Assembly: GCF_007750395.1 (NCBI RefSeq)
Contig: NZ_CP036281.1
Span: 2,627,001 to 2,691,000 of the forward strand
Origin: Polystyrenella longa
Lineage (GTDB): Bacteria; Planctomycetota; Planctomycetia; Planctomycetales; Planctomycetaceae
Length of the DNA: 64,000 bases
Direction: 5' to 3'
The number at the start of each line of letters is the position of its first letter. Position 1 is the first letter of the stretch. Below are positions 17,272-25,853 of this stretch, in pieces. The notes beneath the pieces were generated by a model that worked only from the letters and a program-made list of their open reading frames with translations, was not told the DNA's origin and did not search any database. The translations under genes and the position numbers were made by a program.

Positions 17272-17303
17272 AACCCTCGGGACACCTTCCTGAGGGTTTT
17301 TTT
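17272..17303 (+). terminator. intrinsic terminator / attenuator upstream of cimA
   Basis: The stem AACCCTC pairs with GAGGGTT, continued inward by one G-T wobble and two G-C pairs; the loop is ACACCTT, and seven T residues follow the stem. It lies 72 bp before the cimA ATG. The segment TTCCGGGTG at the leader-peptide stop (17226-17234) could pair, with bulges, with CAACCCTCGGGA of the terminator and act as an antiterminator. The alternative reading is a late terminator of the FHA gene, 363 bp upstream. Confidence 0.8.
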
Positions 17304-17375
17304 GTTTCCCGATCGCCTGTCGAATCGGTTTTGGGGACGAGACTCAATTTTAAATTTTCCAGAACAGAAACCAAC

Positions 17376-18974
17376 ATGGCCCGTATAAAGCTCTACGACA
17401 CAACCTTACGCGATGGTAGCCAGGGAGAAGGCGTCAATTTTTCGTTGCAGGATAAACTCGCAATTGCTCAGATGCTGGACCGCTTTGGCTTTGATTACAT
17501 TGAAGGTGGTTACCCGCTTTCCAATCCCAAAGACGAGCAATTCTTCCAGCAGATTGCGGATATCGAGCTGAAGCACGCGAAGATTACGGCATTCGGAATG
17601 ACTCGTCGTAAAGGAGTTGCGGCTGAAGACGACGATTGCATGAAGGCCCTGCGAGATTCCAAGGCACCCGTCATTACAGTTGTGGGGAAGACTTGGGACT
17701 TACACGTAACGGGAGTTTTACGCGTCGACCTCGAGGAAAACCTGGCGATGATTCGGGATTCCATTGCCTTCCTCAAAGCGGAAGGTCGCGAAGTCGTGTA
17801 TGACTGCGAGCATTTCTTCGATGGATTTAAAGCGAACCCGGACTACGCCCTGCAAACTATCAAAGCGGCAGAAGCAGCGGGCGCTGATATCATCGTGCCG
17901 TGCGATACCAACGGCGGGAGCATGCCTGACTGGGTCGAAGAAGCACTGACCAAAGTACAGGCGGAAATCAATATTCCTGTGGGAATCCATTGTCACAATG
18001 ACTGCGAATTGGCGGTTGCCAATTCTCTACGGGCGGTTCAATCCGGAGCCGTTCAAGTTCAGGGAACGATCAACGGACTCGGGGAACGATGTGGAAATGC
18101 CGACCTGATCAGCGTTGCCGCGAATTTGTCGCTTAAACTCGGTTATGATGTTCTGGCAGAAAACGGCATTGAACACCTGACGGAACTGTCCCGCTATGTT
18201 TACGAACTGGCGAATATGAATTTCCGGTCGGGGCAACCTTTCGTAGGAATGTCAGCATTTGCACACAAAGGGGGCATGCATGTCTCCGCCGTCAATCGAT
18301 TCTCTCACAGCTATGAACACATCGAACCCGAAACGGTTGGGAACTCGCGACGTATTCTGGTGAGTGAACTCTCAGGGCGTTCTAACATCGTCGCCAAAAC
18401 CAGCAAATACCACCTCGACCAGGATCCCGAGCTGATGGCCCGGATTCTGATGCGTGTGCAGGACCAGGAAAACGAAGGTTACCAGTTTGAAGCTGCCGAG
18501 GCGACATTTGACCTGCTCGTCATGAAAGAAGCCCGCATTTACCAGTCCCAGTTCAAACGGATTCACTACCGAGTGAATGTGAAGACGGAAGAGGGACAGG
18601 AACCCATCACAGAAGCGACGGTTAAAGTTTCTGTGGACGGTCAGGTTTTCCATGAGGTGGCCGAAGGGGACGGACCTGTGAACGCCCTGGATCAGGCTTT
18701 GAGAAAAGCCCTGACAACCAGCTATCCGAATCTGGCGAGCATGCATCTGGTTGATTACAAAGTACGAGTGATCAATTCCACCGAAGGGACCGCTGCCCGC
18801 GTTCGAGTTGTCATTGAAAGCCAGGACGACAAAGACGTCTGGAGCACAATTGGTGTCAGCGAGAACATCATCGAAGCGAGCTGGATTGCCCTCATCGACA
18901 GCGTCGAGTACAAACTACTGAAAGACGCCGGAACCTTTGCCAGAGAACTGGTGACCACCGACGAAAAAAGTTGA
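17376..18974 (+). CDS. cimA: (R)-citramalate synthase, TIGR00977 type
   Basis: 532 residues from the ATG at 17376 (MARIKLYDTTLRDGSQGEG); the frame extends 45 bases up without family resemblance. The TIM-barrel domain has RDGSQ, the metal-binding HCHND motif in IPVGIHCHNDCELAVAN, and INGLGERCGNADL. The C-terminal LeuA-type regulatory domain begins near residue 390. The length and the GEGVNFS motif fit the citramalate synthase branch rather than LeuA or homocitrate synthase. The enzyme joins pyruvate and acetyl-CoA to citramalate, the threonine-independent route to 2-oxobutyrate and isoleucine. The Ile-rich leader supports the isoleucine role. The C-terminal domain suggests added feedback control by isoleucine. 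Confidence 0.93.
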   Translation: MARIKLYDTTLRDGSQGEGVNFSLQDKLAIAQMLDRFGFDYIEGGYPLSNPKDEQFFQQIADIELKHAKITAFGMTRRKGVAAEDDDCMKALRDSKAPVITVVGKTWDLHVTGVLRVDLEENLAMIRDSIAFLKAEGREVVYDCEHFFDGFKANPDYALQTIKAAEAAGADIIVPCDTNGGSMPDWVEEALTKVQAEINIPVGIHCHNDCELAVANSLRAVQSGAVQVQGTINGLGERCGNADLISVAANLSLKLGYDVLAENGIEHLTELSRYVYELANMNFRSGQPFVGMSAFAHKGGMHVSAVNRFSHSYEHIEPETVGNSRRILVSELSGRSNIVAKTSKYHLDQDPELMARILMRVQDQENEGYQFEAAEATFDLLVMKEARIYQSQFKRIHYRVNVKTEEGQEPITEATVKVSVDGQVFHEVAEGDGPVNALDQALRKALTTSYPNLASMHLVDYKVRVINSTEGTAARVRVVIESQDDKDVWSTIGVSENIIEASWIALIDSVEYKLLKDAGTFARELVTTDEKS

Positions 18975-19141
18975 TACCGATTTAACAATCCACCTGCAAC
19001 ACCCTTAGCGATACTTCGTCCTGGCCCATTTCAGAGGGTCAGTTTCGGAGTCTGCACTTTCTCCTTACGCCTTCTGAAGTGAATCGACCTGATACGACTC
19101 ACAAGGCGGGCAAAACGAAGCCACGAGCAAACTCAAACGAC

Positions 19142-22117
19142 ATGACGACCGAAATCCCCAAGCAGTACGATCCGGAACAGGCCCAGCAGAAGTGGTTCTC
19201 TTTCTGGGAGGAAAATCATCTTTTTGATGCCGAACCCGATCCGAAAAAGAAGCCCCATACGATCATGATTCCGCTCCCCAACGTGACGGGGGCGCTGCAC
19301 ATGGGGCATGCACTGAACGGGACCATTCAGGACCTGCTTACCCGCTGGCGAAGAATGCAGGGTTACTCGGCATTATGGATGCCCGGGACTGACCACGCAG
19401 GAATTGCGACTCAGGCGGTCGTCGAACGGCGAATGCTTGAAGAAGAGGGTCTCACTCGGCATGACATTGGTCGCGAGGCACTCGTCAATCGGATCTGGAT
19501 CTGGAAAGATGCGTACGAACATCGAATTCTGAACCAGCTGAAAAAATTGGGAGCCAGCTGCGACTGGCGGCGCACTCGCTTTACTCTGGATGAGGTCTGC
19601 TCTCAGGCCGTTCGTCGGACGTTCTACAAATTATTCGACGATGGTTTAATTTATCGCGGTAAGCGGTTGGTCAACTGGGATACTTTTCTGCAGACAGCCG
19701 TCGCTGACGACGAAGTCTTCAGTGAAGAAGTCGATGGTCACTTCTGGACATTCACTTATCCGGTTGTCGGCTCCGATAAGAAAATCGCGTTCTCCACGAC
19801 ACGTCCGGAAACGATGCTGGGTGACAGTGCGCTTTGTGTGCATCCCTCCGATGAACGGTATAAAGACTTGGTGGGATCCAAAGTTCGTATTCCGATCAAT
19901 GGTCGTGAGATTCCAATCGTTGCCGATGCCCTGCTGGCGAAAATGGAGATGGGCACGGGGGCCGTGAAAGTAACTCCCGCCCATGACCCCAACGACTATG
20001 CCTGCGGAATGCGACATGACCTTGAGATGATCAATATTCTCAATTCCGATGGCACGATGAATGAAAACGCCGGAAAGTTCGCGGGGCAGGATCGATACGA
20101 AGTTCGCGAAGCGATAGTGGCCGAGATGGAGACGATGGGCTATTTCGTTGAAGTCGAAGCACGCAAAATTGATCTGAAACATTCCGATCGCTCTAAGACC
20201 CCTGTTGAACCTTATCTGTCTGACCAGTGGTTCGTTCGTATGGATGACCTGGCTCAATCGGCGATTGATGCAGTGGAAGACAATCGCGTTCGCTTCTTTC
20301 CCGCCCGCTATCGGAACTCGTATCTCGACTGGCTGGGTGAAAAACGAGATTGGTGCATTAGCCGTCAGTTATGGTGGGGGCATCAGATTCCTATCTGGTA
20401 CTGTTCGACCTGCACTGAGGATGATCTGAAAGCCGCTTTTGCGGACCGTGACGATGTCAGTTATCGACTTGACGAAGAGAATGGTGTCTGGTTGGTCTGC
20501 TCCGAGCACGACCTTGAGGAAGATGCGCTAGGAGCGCAGCACCAACTTGTTCGTGATGATGATGTACTCGATACCTGGTTCAGTTCTGCACTCTGGCCCC
20601 ATGCAACACTCGGTTGGCCTAATACCGAACAGAATCCACCCCGGGTAGGTTCGGAAGAATTCAGTGACACCCCTTCCGGCACGAACGAGGTTCTCGATCA
20701 CTTCTATCCCGGTTCCGTGCTGGTGACCAGTCGGGATATCATCACGTTGTGGGTGGCGAGAATGGTGCTCGCCGGCTTGTACAACATGAAAGATATTCCT
20801 TTCAGCCATGTCTGTATCCATCCGAAAATCCTCGACGGCTTTGGACAGACAATGTCGAAATCCAAGGGGAATGGCGTCGATCCGATGGACTTGATCGATA
20901 AGTACGGAACCGACGCTGTCCGGTTTACGATTGCCTCGTTCGCCGGGGAGACTCAGGATGTCCGGTTGCCGGTCGGTTATGAATGTCCCGGATGTGGCGA
21001 AGTGATTCCGCAAAAGTTGGAACATCAGAAAATGACTCCCTCCGGGGGAGACAAACCTCGAATTGAATGTCCTAAATGCAAAGAGTCATTCCAGTTCTCC
21101 AGTGCGTGGTTCGAGCCCGATGCAGATCAGGAAGTTGCCCGTGTCGTCAGTGAACGATTCGAGTATGGCCGGAACTTCTGTAACAAATTCTGGAATGCGG
21201 CCCGGTTCGCGATGATGAACCTGGAAGGTTACACCCCGGGAGAAGTCTCCGAGAGTGATCTTCAATTGGAAGACCGTTGGATTCTAAGCCGATTGTCGAA
21301 GACAACTGCGGAATTGACAGAGCTTCTCGGCCGCTATCAATTTGACGCCGCGACTCGGACATTGCGTGATTTCACCTGGAATGAATTTTGTGACTGGTAC
21401 CTGGAGATGATTAAACCTCGTCTCCGTGATGAAAAGCTGAAACCGGTTGCTCAACGAGTTCTGGTTGGAGTACTGGATTCACTGATCCGCTTATTGCAAC
21501 CATTTACTCCTTTCATCTGCGAGGAACTGTGGCAACGGTTGGCGGAGATTGCGCCCGAACGTGGGCTTCTCAAAGTCGAACCGGCTGAGAAAAGCGTCAT
21601 GCAGGCGGCTTGGCCAGAATTTCCCACTGAGTGGATTGATACTCAATTGGAGTCCCGCTTCGTCCGGTTACAGGAAGTGATTGTTGCGATTCGGAACGTG
21701 CGGGCTATTTATAACATTCCGCCCTCGACGGAACTGACATTGCTAATGCGCTGCGAGGATTTGGTTGCGAGTGACATGCAGAATGTTTCCGAGCAATTTA
21801 AAAACCTGGCCCGAGCAGTCCTCGAAGGAGCAGGAACTAATGTGGAACGCCCCCCTGCTTCTGCTTCGTTTGCTCTGGACGATGCCGATGGATTCATTCC
21901 CCTCGAAGGAATTGTCGATCTGCAGGGAGAACTAAAACGACAACAGAAAGAGGCAGACAACCTTAGAGGCGTTATCACCGGTATCGAAAAGAAACTGGAA
22001 AACAAAAATTTCGTGGAGCGCGCCCCGGAAGATGTTGTGGCAAATGTCCGCGAAACCTTGGCGACACGGCAGAAGCAACTGGCGAGTATCGAAGAAATTA
22101 TCAGTCAGCTTTCCTGA
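19142..22117 (+). CDS. valS: valyl-tRNA synthetase
   Basis: 991 residues from the ATG at 19142 (MTTEIPKQYDPE); a GTG at 19079 would add 21 residues. Class I motifs: the HIGH motif as HMGH in NVTGALHMGHALNG (about residue 53) and KMSKS as TMSKS in GQTMSKSKGNG (about 567). The editing domain is between them. After the KMSKS loop, where the chain normally passes directly to the anticodon domain, an insert of about 60 residues carries two CxxC pairs (CPGC near 615, CPKC near 642), a probable zinc ribbon. The C-terminus has the coiled-coil arm (GELKRQQKEADNLRGVI). It charges tRNA-Val. Confidence 0.95.
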   Translation: MTTEIPKQYDPEQAQQKWFSFWEENHLFDAEPDPKKKPHTIMIPLPNVTGALHMGHALNGTIQDLLTRWRRMQGYSALWMPGTDHAGIATQAVVERRMLEEEGLTRHDIGREALVNRIWIWKDAYEHRILNQLKKLGASCDWRRTRFTLDEVCSQAVRRTFYKLFDDGLIYRGKRLVNWDTFLQTAVADDEVFSEEVDGHFWTFTYPVVGSDKKIAFSTTRPETMLGDSALCVHPSDERYKDLVGSKVRIPINGREIPIVADALLAKMEMGTGAVKVTPAHDPNDYACGMRHDLEMINILNSDGTMNENAGKFAGQDRYEVREAIVAEMETMGYFVEVEARKIDLKHSDRSKTPVEPYLSDQWFVRMDDLAQSAIDAVEDNRVRFFPARYRNSYLDWLGEKRDWCISRQLWWGHQIPIWYCSTCTEDDLKAAFADRDDVSYRLDEENGVWLVCSEHDLEEDALGAQHQLVRDDDVLDTWFSSALWPHATLGWPNTEQNPPRVGSEEFSDTPSGTNEVLDHFYPGSVLVTSRDIITLWVARMVLAGLYNMKDIPFSHVCIHPKILDGFGQTMSKSKGNGVDPMDLIDKYGTDAVRFTIASFAGETQDVRLPVGYECPGCGEVIPQKLEHQKMTPSGGDKPRIECPKCKESFQFSSAWFEPDADQEVARVVSERFEYGRNFCNKFWNAARFAMMNLEGYTPGEVSESDLQLEDRWILSRLSKTTAELTELLGRYQFDAATRTLRDFTWNEFCDWYLEMIKPRLRDEKLKPVAQRVLVGVLDSLIRLLQPFTPFICEELWQRLAEIAPERGLLKVEPAEKSVMQAAWPEFPTEWIDTQLESRFVRLQEVIVAIRNVRAIYNIPPSTELTLLMRCEDLVASDMQNVSEQFKNLARAVLEGAGTNVERPPASASFALDDADGFIPLEGIVDLQGELKRQQKEADNLRGVITGIEKKLENKNFVERAPEDVVANVRETLATRQKQLASIEEIISQLS

Positions 22118-22284
22118 TTTTATTTCGAGACGGTTACCTTCCGGAAAACTCCCGTCGTATAATGAAACTGACGCACGGGATGAGATTCTATTCTGTGTTT
22201 ACGTCCAAGACCGGACGAATTCAATTCAGTAACAATTCGGTGACAATTTAGAATGGCCTGACATTGTTCAGGGGAGGACCAACC

Positions 22285-22683
22285 GTGCTGGTTCAGATGG
22301 AGCTCTCTCGGATTATTATCAGTGAAATCAACGACCAGCAGGTAATCTATCTGAAGGAAGTTAATGGGGAGCGTACTTTTCCGATTTTGATCGGACTGTT
22401 CGAAGCGTCCAGTATTAACAGGCGGGTTACGGGTGACCATCCCCCCCGTCCGATGACGCACGACTTGCTCAAGAACAGTATCGAATCGCTGGGAGGCGAA
22501 ATTCAGGACGTGATTGTCACGGATCTCAAAGAGCATACTTATTTCGCCGTCATTCGCGTGCAGCACGAGGGAGAACTGATCGAAATCGACAGTCGACCTT
22601 CCGACGCGATCGCTCTGGCAGCGCACTTTGACCCTGCCCTGCCCATTCTCGTCAGTGATACGGTCCTCGAAGAGGTTTCTTAG
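22285..22683 (+). CDS. bifunctional nuclease family (BFN/DUF151) protein
   Basis: 132 residues from the GTG at 22285, set by GGGGAGGA 6 nt upstream; TTG 22264 lies before this site and ATG 22297 is too far. The family pattern is clear: MELSRIIISEINDQQVIYLKE, RTFPILIGLFEASSI, RPMTHDLLKNSIESLGGEI, and IDSRPSDAIALAAHFDPALPI. Plant members have DNase and RNase activity; bacterial ones are poorly studied. It is 167 bp downstream of valS on the same strand, so it could be cotranscribed. No signal peptide. Confidence 0.9.
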   Translation: MLVQMELSRIIISEINDQQVIYLKEVNGERTFPILIGLFEASSINRRVTGDHPPRPMTHDLLKNSIESLGGEIQDVIVTDLKEHTYFAVIRVQHEGELIEIDSRPSDAIALAAHFDPALPILVSDTVLEEVS

Positions 22684-22917
22684 TGTAGATCAACAGTTCA
22701 CCAGTTGCGCATTTCCGCTTCGTTTGAGGCTAATTTGGTTGCTTCCTGAGTTGAGGTTCGCGAAGATAGAGTGCAGCTCGCTGCTAAAGGTATCCACCCC
22801 GCCCCTGTTCTAGCCGTTTAGTCCTGGAATGGACAACGGCCGGTAGACAGCCTTCCTTCCACCCAATCCTGCCCACTTAAACCCGTCCACTTAAACCCGT
22901 CCACTGAGGAGCCGTTT

Positions 22918-24297
22918 ATGCGGACCTTCCTGCTGACTCGATTCACATCCGCGACCTGCTTGATGCTTGGTTTACTGACAGGTCTTTCCGCTGTCGCTGC
23001 TGAGTTTCCGGCGCACTATATCTATCGGGGGTCGTTAACTCATTTTCCCGATAACAAACAGGATCGTGGACAGGAAGTCAAACGTTTTCAGATTGATGCC
23101 TTTGTGGATCAGGCTGTAAATGATGAAGTCATCATGAACTACGTCATCAGCGAAAACGGTAGCGGGGGTTGGCACTGGTCGCAACAGTTCGGGGCATTGA
23201 CTTACAACAGTGCCCAGAATGCTCAATCAGGTCGAGAATGGATGTTGCTCAATTCATATGACGACAAAGAATATGAAGTCGCTTTCCGTGCTCCCTGGTT
23301 CGAACAATTGGATCGCTTGAAAGAGAATGCGGCTTGGGAAGAATTACCGTTCGAATACACCGTTGCGAAAAATGCTCAGGACTCGTCTTCCTGGTCGGTG
23401 AAAATGAAACATAACCTGAGTCGGCATCAGGAATTGACCGTCAAAGGCGAGAGTGGTTTGGTCACGGCGGCGCGTCAAACGGTCTTCGTTGGTCAGGGAG
23501 ATCGTTTTCAGCTCGACTGGAAACTGGAAGAACAACTCCCACTCGAAGAAAATGCCTGGACTGCGATTTCCAAAATTTGGTCCTCGCTCGCGAATCTGCA
23601 ACGGGATTTGAAAGTCGATCTATACATCCCGGTTGAAGAATTGAATAAAGATCAGCTTGATTTAACGCGTGCCCAGCTTACTGCTCTCAAAACGGAATCC
23701 GCCAATACCCCGCTTGAGTCACTCGTTCGTAAAATCGAATTGCAAACAGAACTGGGCGAGGAACGGGCCGATTCGATGGCGGCGCTTTCAGAGAAGTTCG
23801 TCGGAAAAGAACCTCCCGAATTTCAGTTGGTTACTTTAAAGAATGCCAACATTGATAAAGCCGATTATGCAGGCAAACCTGTTATTCTGCATTTCTGGCG
23901 TTATCAGGATCAATCGTTGAAGGCTCCTTACGGGCAGACAGGATATCTCGATTACCTGTATAATCAACGCGAGAAAGAGGGTATCAAGGTTTACGGTATC
24001 GCTGTCGATCCCCGCCTTTCCGATCCGCAACAGAAACGTTCGGCCATGCTGCAGATCAAGAAAACGACCCGGTTCATGAACCTGAGTTATCCGATCACGC
24101 TGGACGACGGCGAACTGTTGCAGAAATTCGGCAACCCACAAATCAGCGCCGGCCAGCTGCCACTGTGGGTGGTACTCGGTCCTGACGGGAAAGTCGCCCA
24201 TTACTTCGCGGGTCACTACGAAGTGAAACCGAACGAGGGGTTGAAAGAGCTAGACGCCCTGGTCGCCGATTTGTTGACTCAGGCCACCGCGGAATAA
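22918..24297 (+). CDS. secreted protein with thioredoxin-like domain lacking cysteines
   Basis: 459 residues. A signal peptide (residues 1-28, ending SAVAAEF) is followed by an unassigned beta-rich region of about 220 residues, a helical linker, and a TlpA/redoxin-like C-terminal domain from about residue 295: FVGKEPPEFQLVTL, DKADYAGKPVILHFWRYQ, and LPLWVVLGPDGKVAHYFAGHY. In active thioredoxin-like proteins a WCxxC follows the strand ending in HFW; here the sequence is RYQDQSLKAPYG. I see no cysteine in the mature protein. It probably works in the periplasm as a binding or structural protein, not as a thiol oxidoreductase. Confidence 0.75.
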   Translation: MRTFLLTRFTSATCLMLGLLTGLSAVAAEFPAHYIYRGSLTHFPDNKQDRGQEVKRFQIDAFVDQAVNDEVIMNYVISENGSGGWHWSQQFGALTYNSAQNAQSGREWMLLNSYDDKEYEVAFRAPWFEQLDRLKENAAWEELPFEYTVAKNAQDSSSWSVKMKHNLSRHQELTVKGESGLVTAARQTVFVGQGDRFQLDWKLEEQLPLEENAWTAISKIWSSLANLQRDLKVDLYIPVEELNKDQLDLTRAQLTALKTESANTPLESLVRKIELQTELGEERADSMAALSEKFVGKEPPEFQLVTLKNANIDKADYAGKPVILHFWRYQDQSLKAPYGQTGYLDYLYNQREKEGIKVYGIAVDPRLSDPQQKRSAMLQIKKTTRFMNLSYPITLDDGELLQKFGNPQISAGQLPLWVVLGPDGKVAHYFAGHYEVKPNEGLKELDALVADLLTQATAE

Positions 24298-24499
24298 TTC
24301 GCAACGAGATGCTCGTTGCTGTCTTCCATATACTCAGAGTGCCCGAATAATCATTACAATTGATACGAAGTTCGGTGCGCCTCGATTCCGGTTAGCAATG
24401 AACTCGCGAGTAGACAGTCGGAATGACCTATTCTTTACAGGCAAACACCTGCAGAGATCCCTCGGTCTCCCCACTGATCCTCATCGAGAGTTAAGAATC

Positions 24500-25426
24500 A
24501 TGTTCAGTCACTCTATCCTTGCGCAACTGGGCCAGCCTTCAGCCCATGTTATTCTGACGCTATCGTTCTGCACGACGATTGCGTCTGTCGTTGGGTTTGG
24601 GATCGGGTACTGGTACGGCAAAAATAATCTCCGCTGGCAGATTCGCAAACTGGCACGTGATGCCTCTCGGTTCCTGCCGGCAGTTCTGCAACAACTAGAA
24701 GCGGCTGAACAAGCCTGTCGACGGTTGAATTCGATTCCTAAACTGAATCTGAATTCTCGTCAGACCGAACAGTTGGAACGCAAACAGTCAGGATTGATCG
24801 ATTCTCTTGGTCAAGTCCTCTCTCGTTTAAAACCCAGTTCGGCAACCACCAAAGCGACTGCTAAACCACAAGAGCCTGTTCCGCTCAACTGGCAGTTAGC
24901 CCCGGTCGATCATTCGCTCGACATTCCTGATTCCTCGACCGTAACGCAGAACCTTGAGAACCTGGTCGGGCATTTAAAACAGAATCAGCAAACGGGTGGT
25001 TTACTGCTGCTTAAAATGAATAAACAGGAGACGTTCAAAGAACGTTTTGGTCCTGCTTCCACCGAGCATCTTTTTAAACAGCTGACAGAACTCGCACAGG
25101 CGAGTCTCCGAGAAGAAGATCTGGTCGTCCGTCTGGATGACGATACGCTTTGTCTCTTTCTCCCTGAAACGGACTTGTCGGCTGGAACCAAGTTTTCTCA
25201 TCAATTGCGACACACAGTTCGGCACGGAAGTTTCAGGTTAAATACGAGTGACAGTGAAGTCCTGCTGACTGCGTCATTCGGTTACGCTTTCTGTCGTCCT
25301 ACCGATTCCTCGGACCAGGTGATGAATCGGGCGATCAAAGCCTTAAAGCACTCCGAAAGCAAAGGGCGAAATCAGTTGTTCGTTCATAGCGGAAGTAGTG
25401 TTCCGCGCTGTGTTACGACGCCCTGA
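24500..25426 (+). CDS. membrane-anchored degenerate GGDEF domain protein
   Basis: 308 residues from the ATG at 24500 (MFSHSILAQLG); an ATG at 24398 would add 34 residues ahead of the membrane segment. One membrane helix lies at about residues 16-36 (VILTLSFCTTIASVVGFGIGY), followed by a coiled region and a GGDEF-like fold from about residue 160. The signature position reads RLDDDTLCLFLPETD, so GGDEF is LDDDT, and the metal aspartate region reads LLKMNKQETFKERFG. Catalysis of c-di-GMP synthesis is therefore unlikely. It could sense a nucleotide or act through protein contacts. The downstream LTASFGYAF and AIKALKHSESKGRNQ segments fit the fold. Confidence 0.75.
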   Translation: MFSHSILAQLGQPSAHVILTLSFCTTIASVVGFGIGYWYGKNNLRWQIRKLARDASRFLPAVLQQLEAAEQACRRLNSIPKLNLNSRQTEQLERKQSGLIDSLGQVLSRLKPSSATTKATAKPQEPVPLNWQLAPVDHSLDIPDSSTVTQNLENLVGHLKQNQQTGGLLLLKMNKQETFKERFGPASTEHLFKQLTELAQASLREEDLVVRLDDDTLCLFLPETDLSAGTKFSHQLRHTVRHGSFRLNTSDSEVLLTASFGYAFCRPTDSSDQVMNRAIKALKHSESKGRNQLFVHSGSSVPRCVTTP

Positions 25427-25853
25427 CGGGACGAACTGAGCGAGATTTCCAACTTTCGTGCCGTTAAACTCGTATTAATATCGAGTTGTTCAACAATAGC
25501 GACGCACGTATCTGCAATTGGCTTACATCAGTTGGTTTAATGGGACTTTCTCCCTATCGGAAGAGATGGTGTGGATGTGTAACCTAAACCCTGTCAATGG
25601 GATAAGTTAGTGGGTTCAGGATAACCTCTTGCCGGATTTTTATATTTCCGATAATATCCAAGAGGTTAAGATGTCATCACATTTTTCTGAGTAAGTCTTT
25701 TCGAGCCATCCGGTTTGACTGAAATACTTTAAACTCAGATGCCGAGTGCGAAAATGGTTGTCCTCTCATACCGACTTTCAGCCTCCTTCCTCCCGTTCGG
25801 GAACGAGTCGTTCATATCGTAAACGCTTTAGATGTGTACAGGTTGTATAACAT
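25427..25853. other. intergenic region with a large inverted repeat
   Basis: 427 bp upstream of the tail-specific protease. No ORF is credible. The notable content is the inverted repeat at 25623-25667, listed separately. No clear promoter hexamers are visible. Confidence 0.5.
25623..25667. repeat. inverted repeat AACCTCTTG ... CAAGAGGTT
   Basis: A perfect 9-bp inverted repeat with 27 bp between the arms. The middle contains a second, shorter pairing (CGGA/TCCG) and is AT-rich. No T-run follows. It lies 187 bp ahead of the protease gene and could be an operator or a structured 5' leader. Confidence 0.6.

Noticed and set aside
19079-19141. Longer valS start at GTG 19079
   Set aside because: No ribosome-binding site and a basic tail not typical of ValRS; kept only as an alternative.
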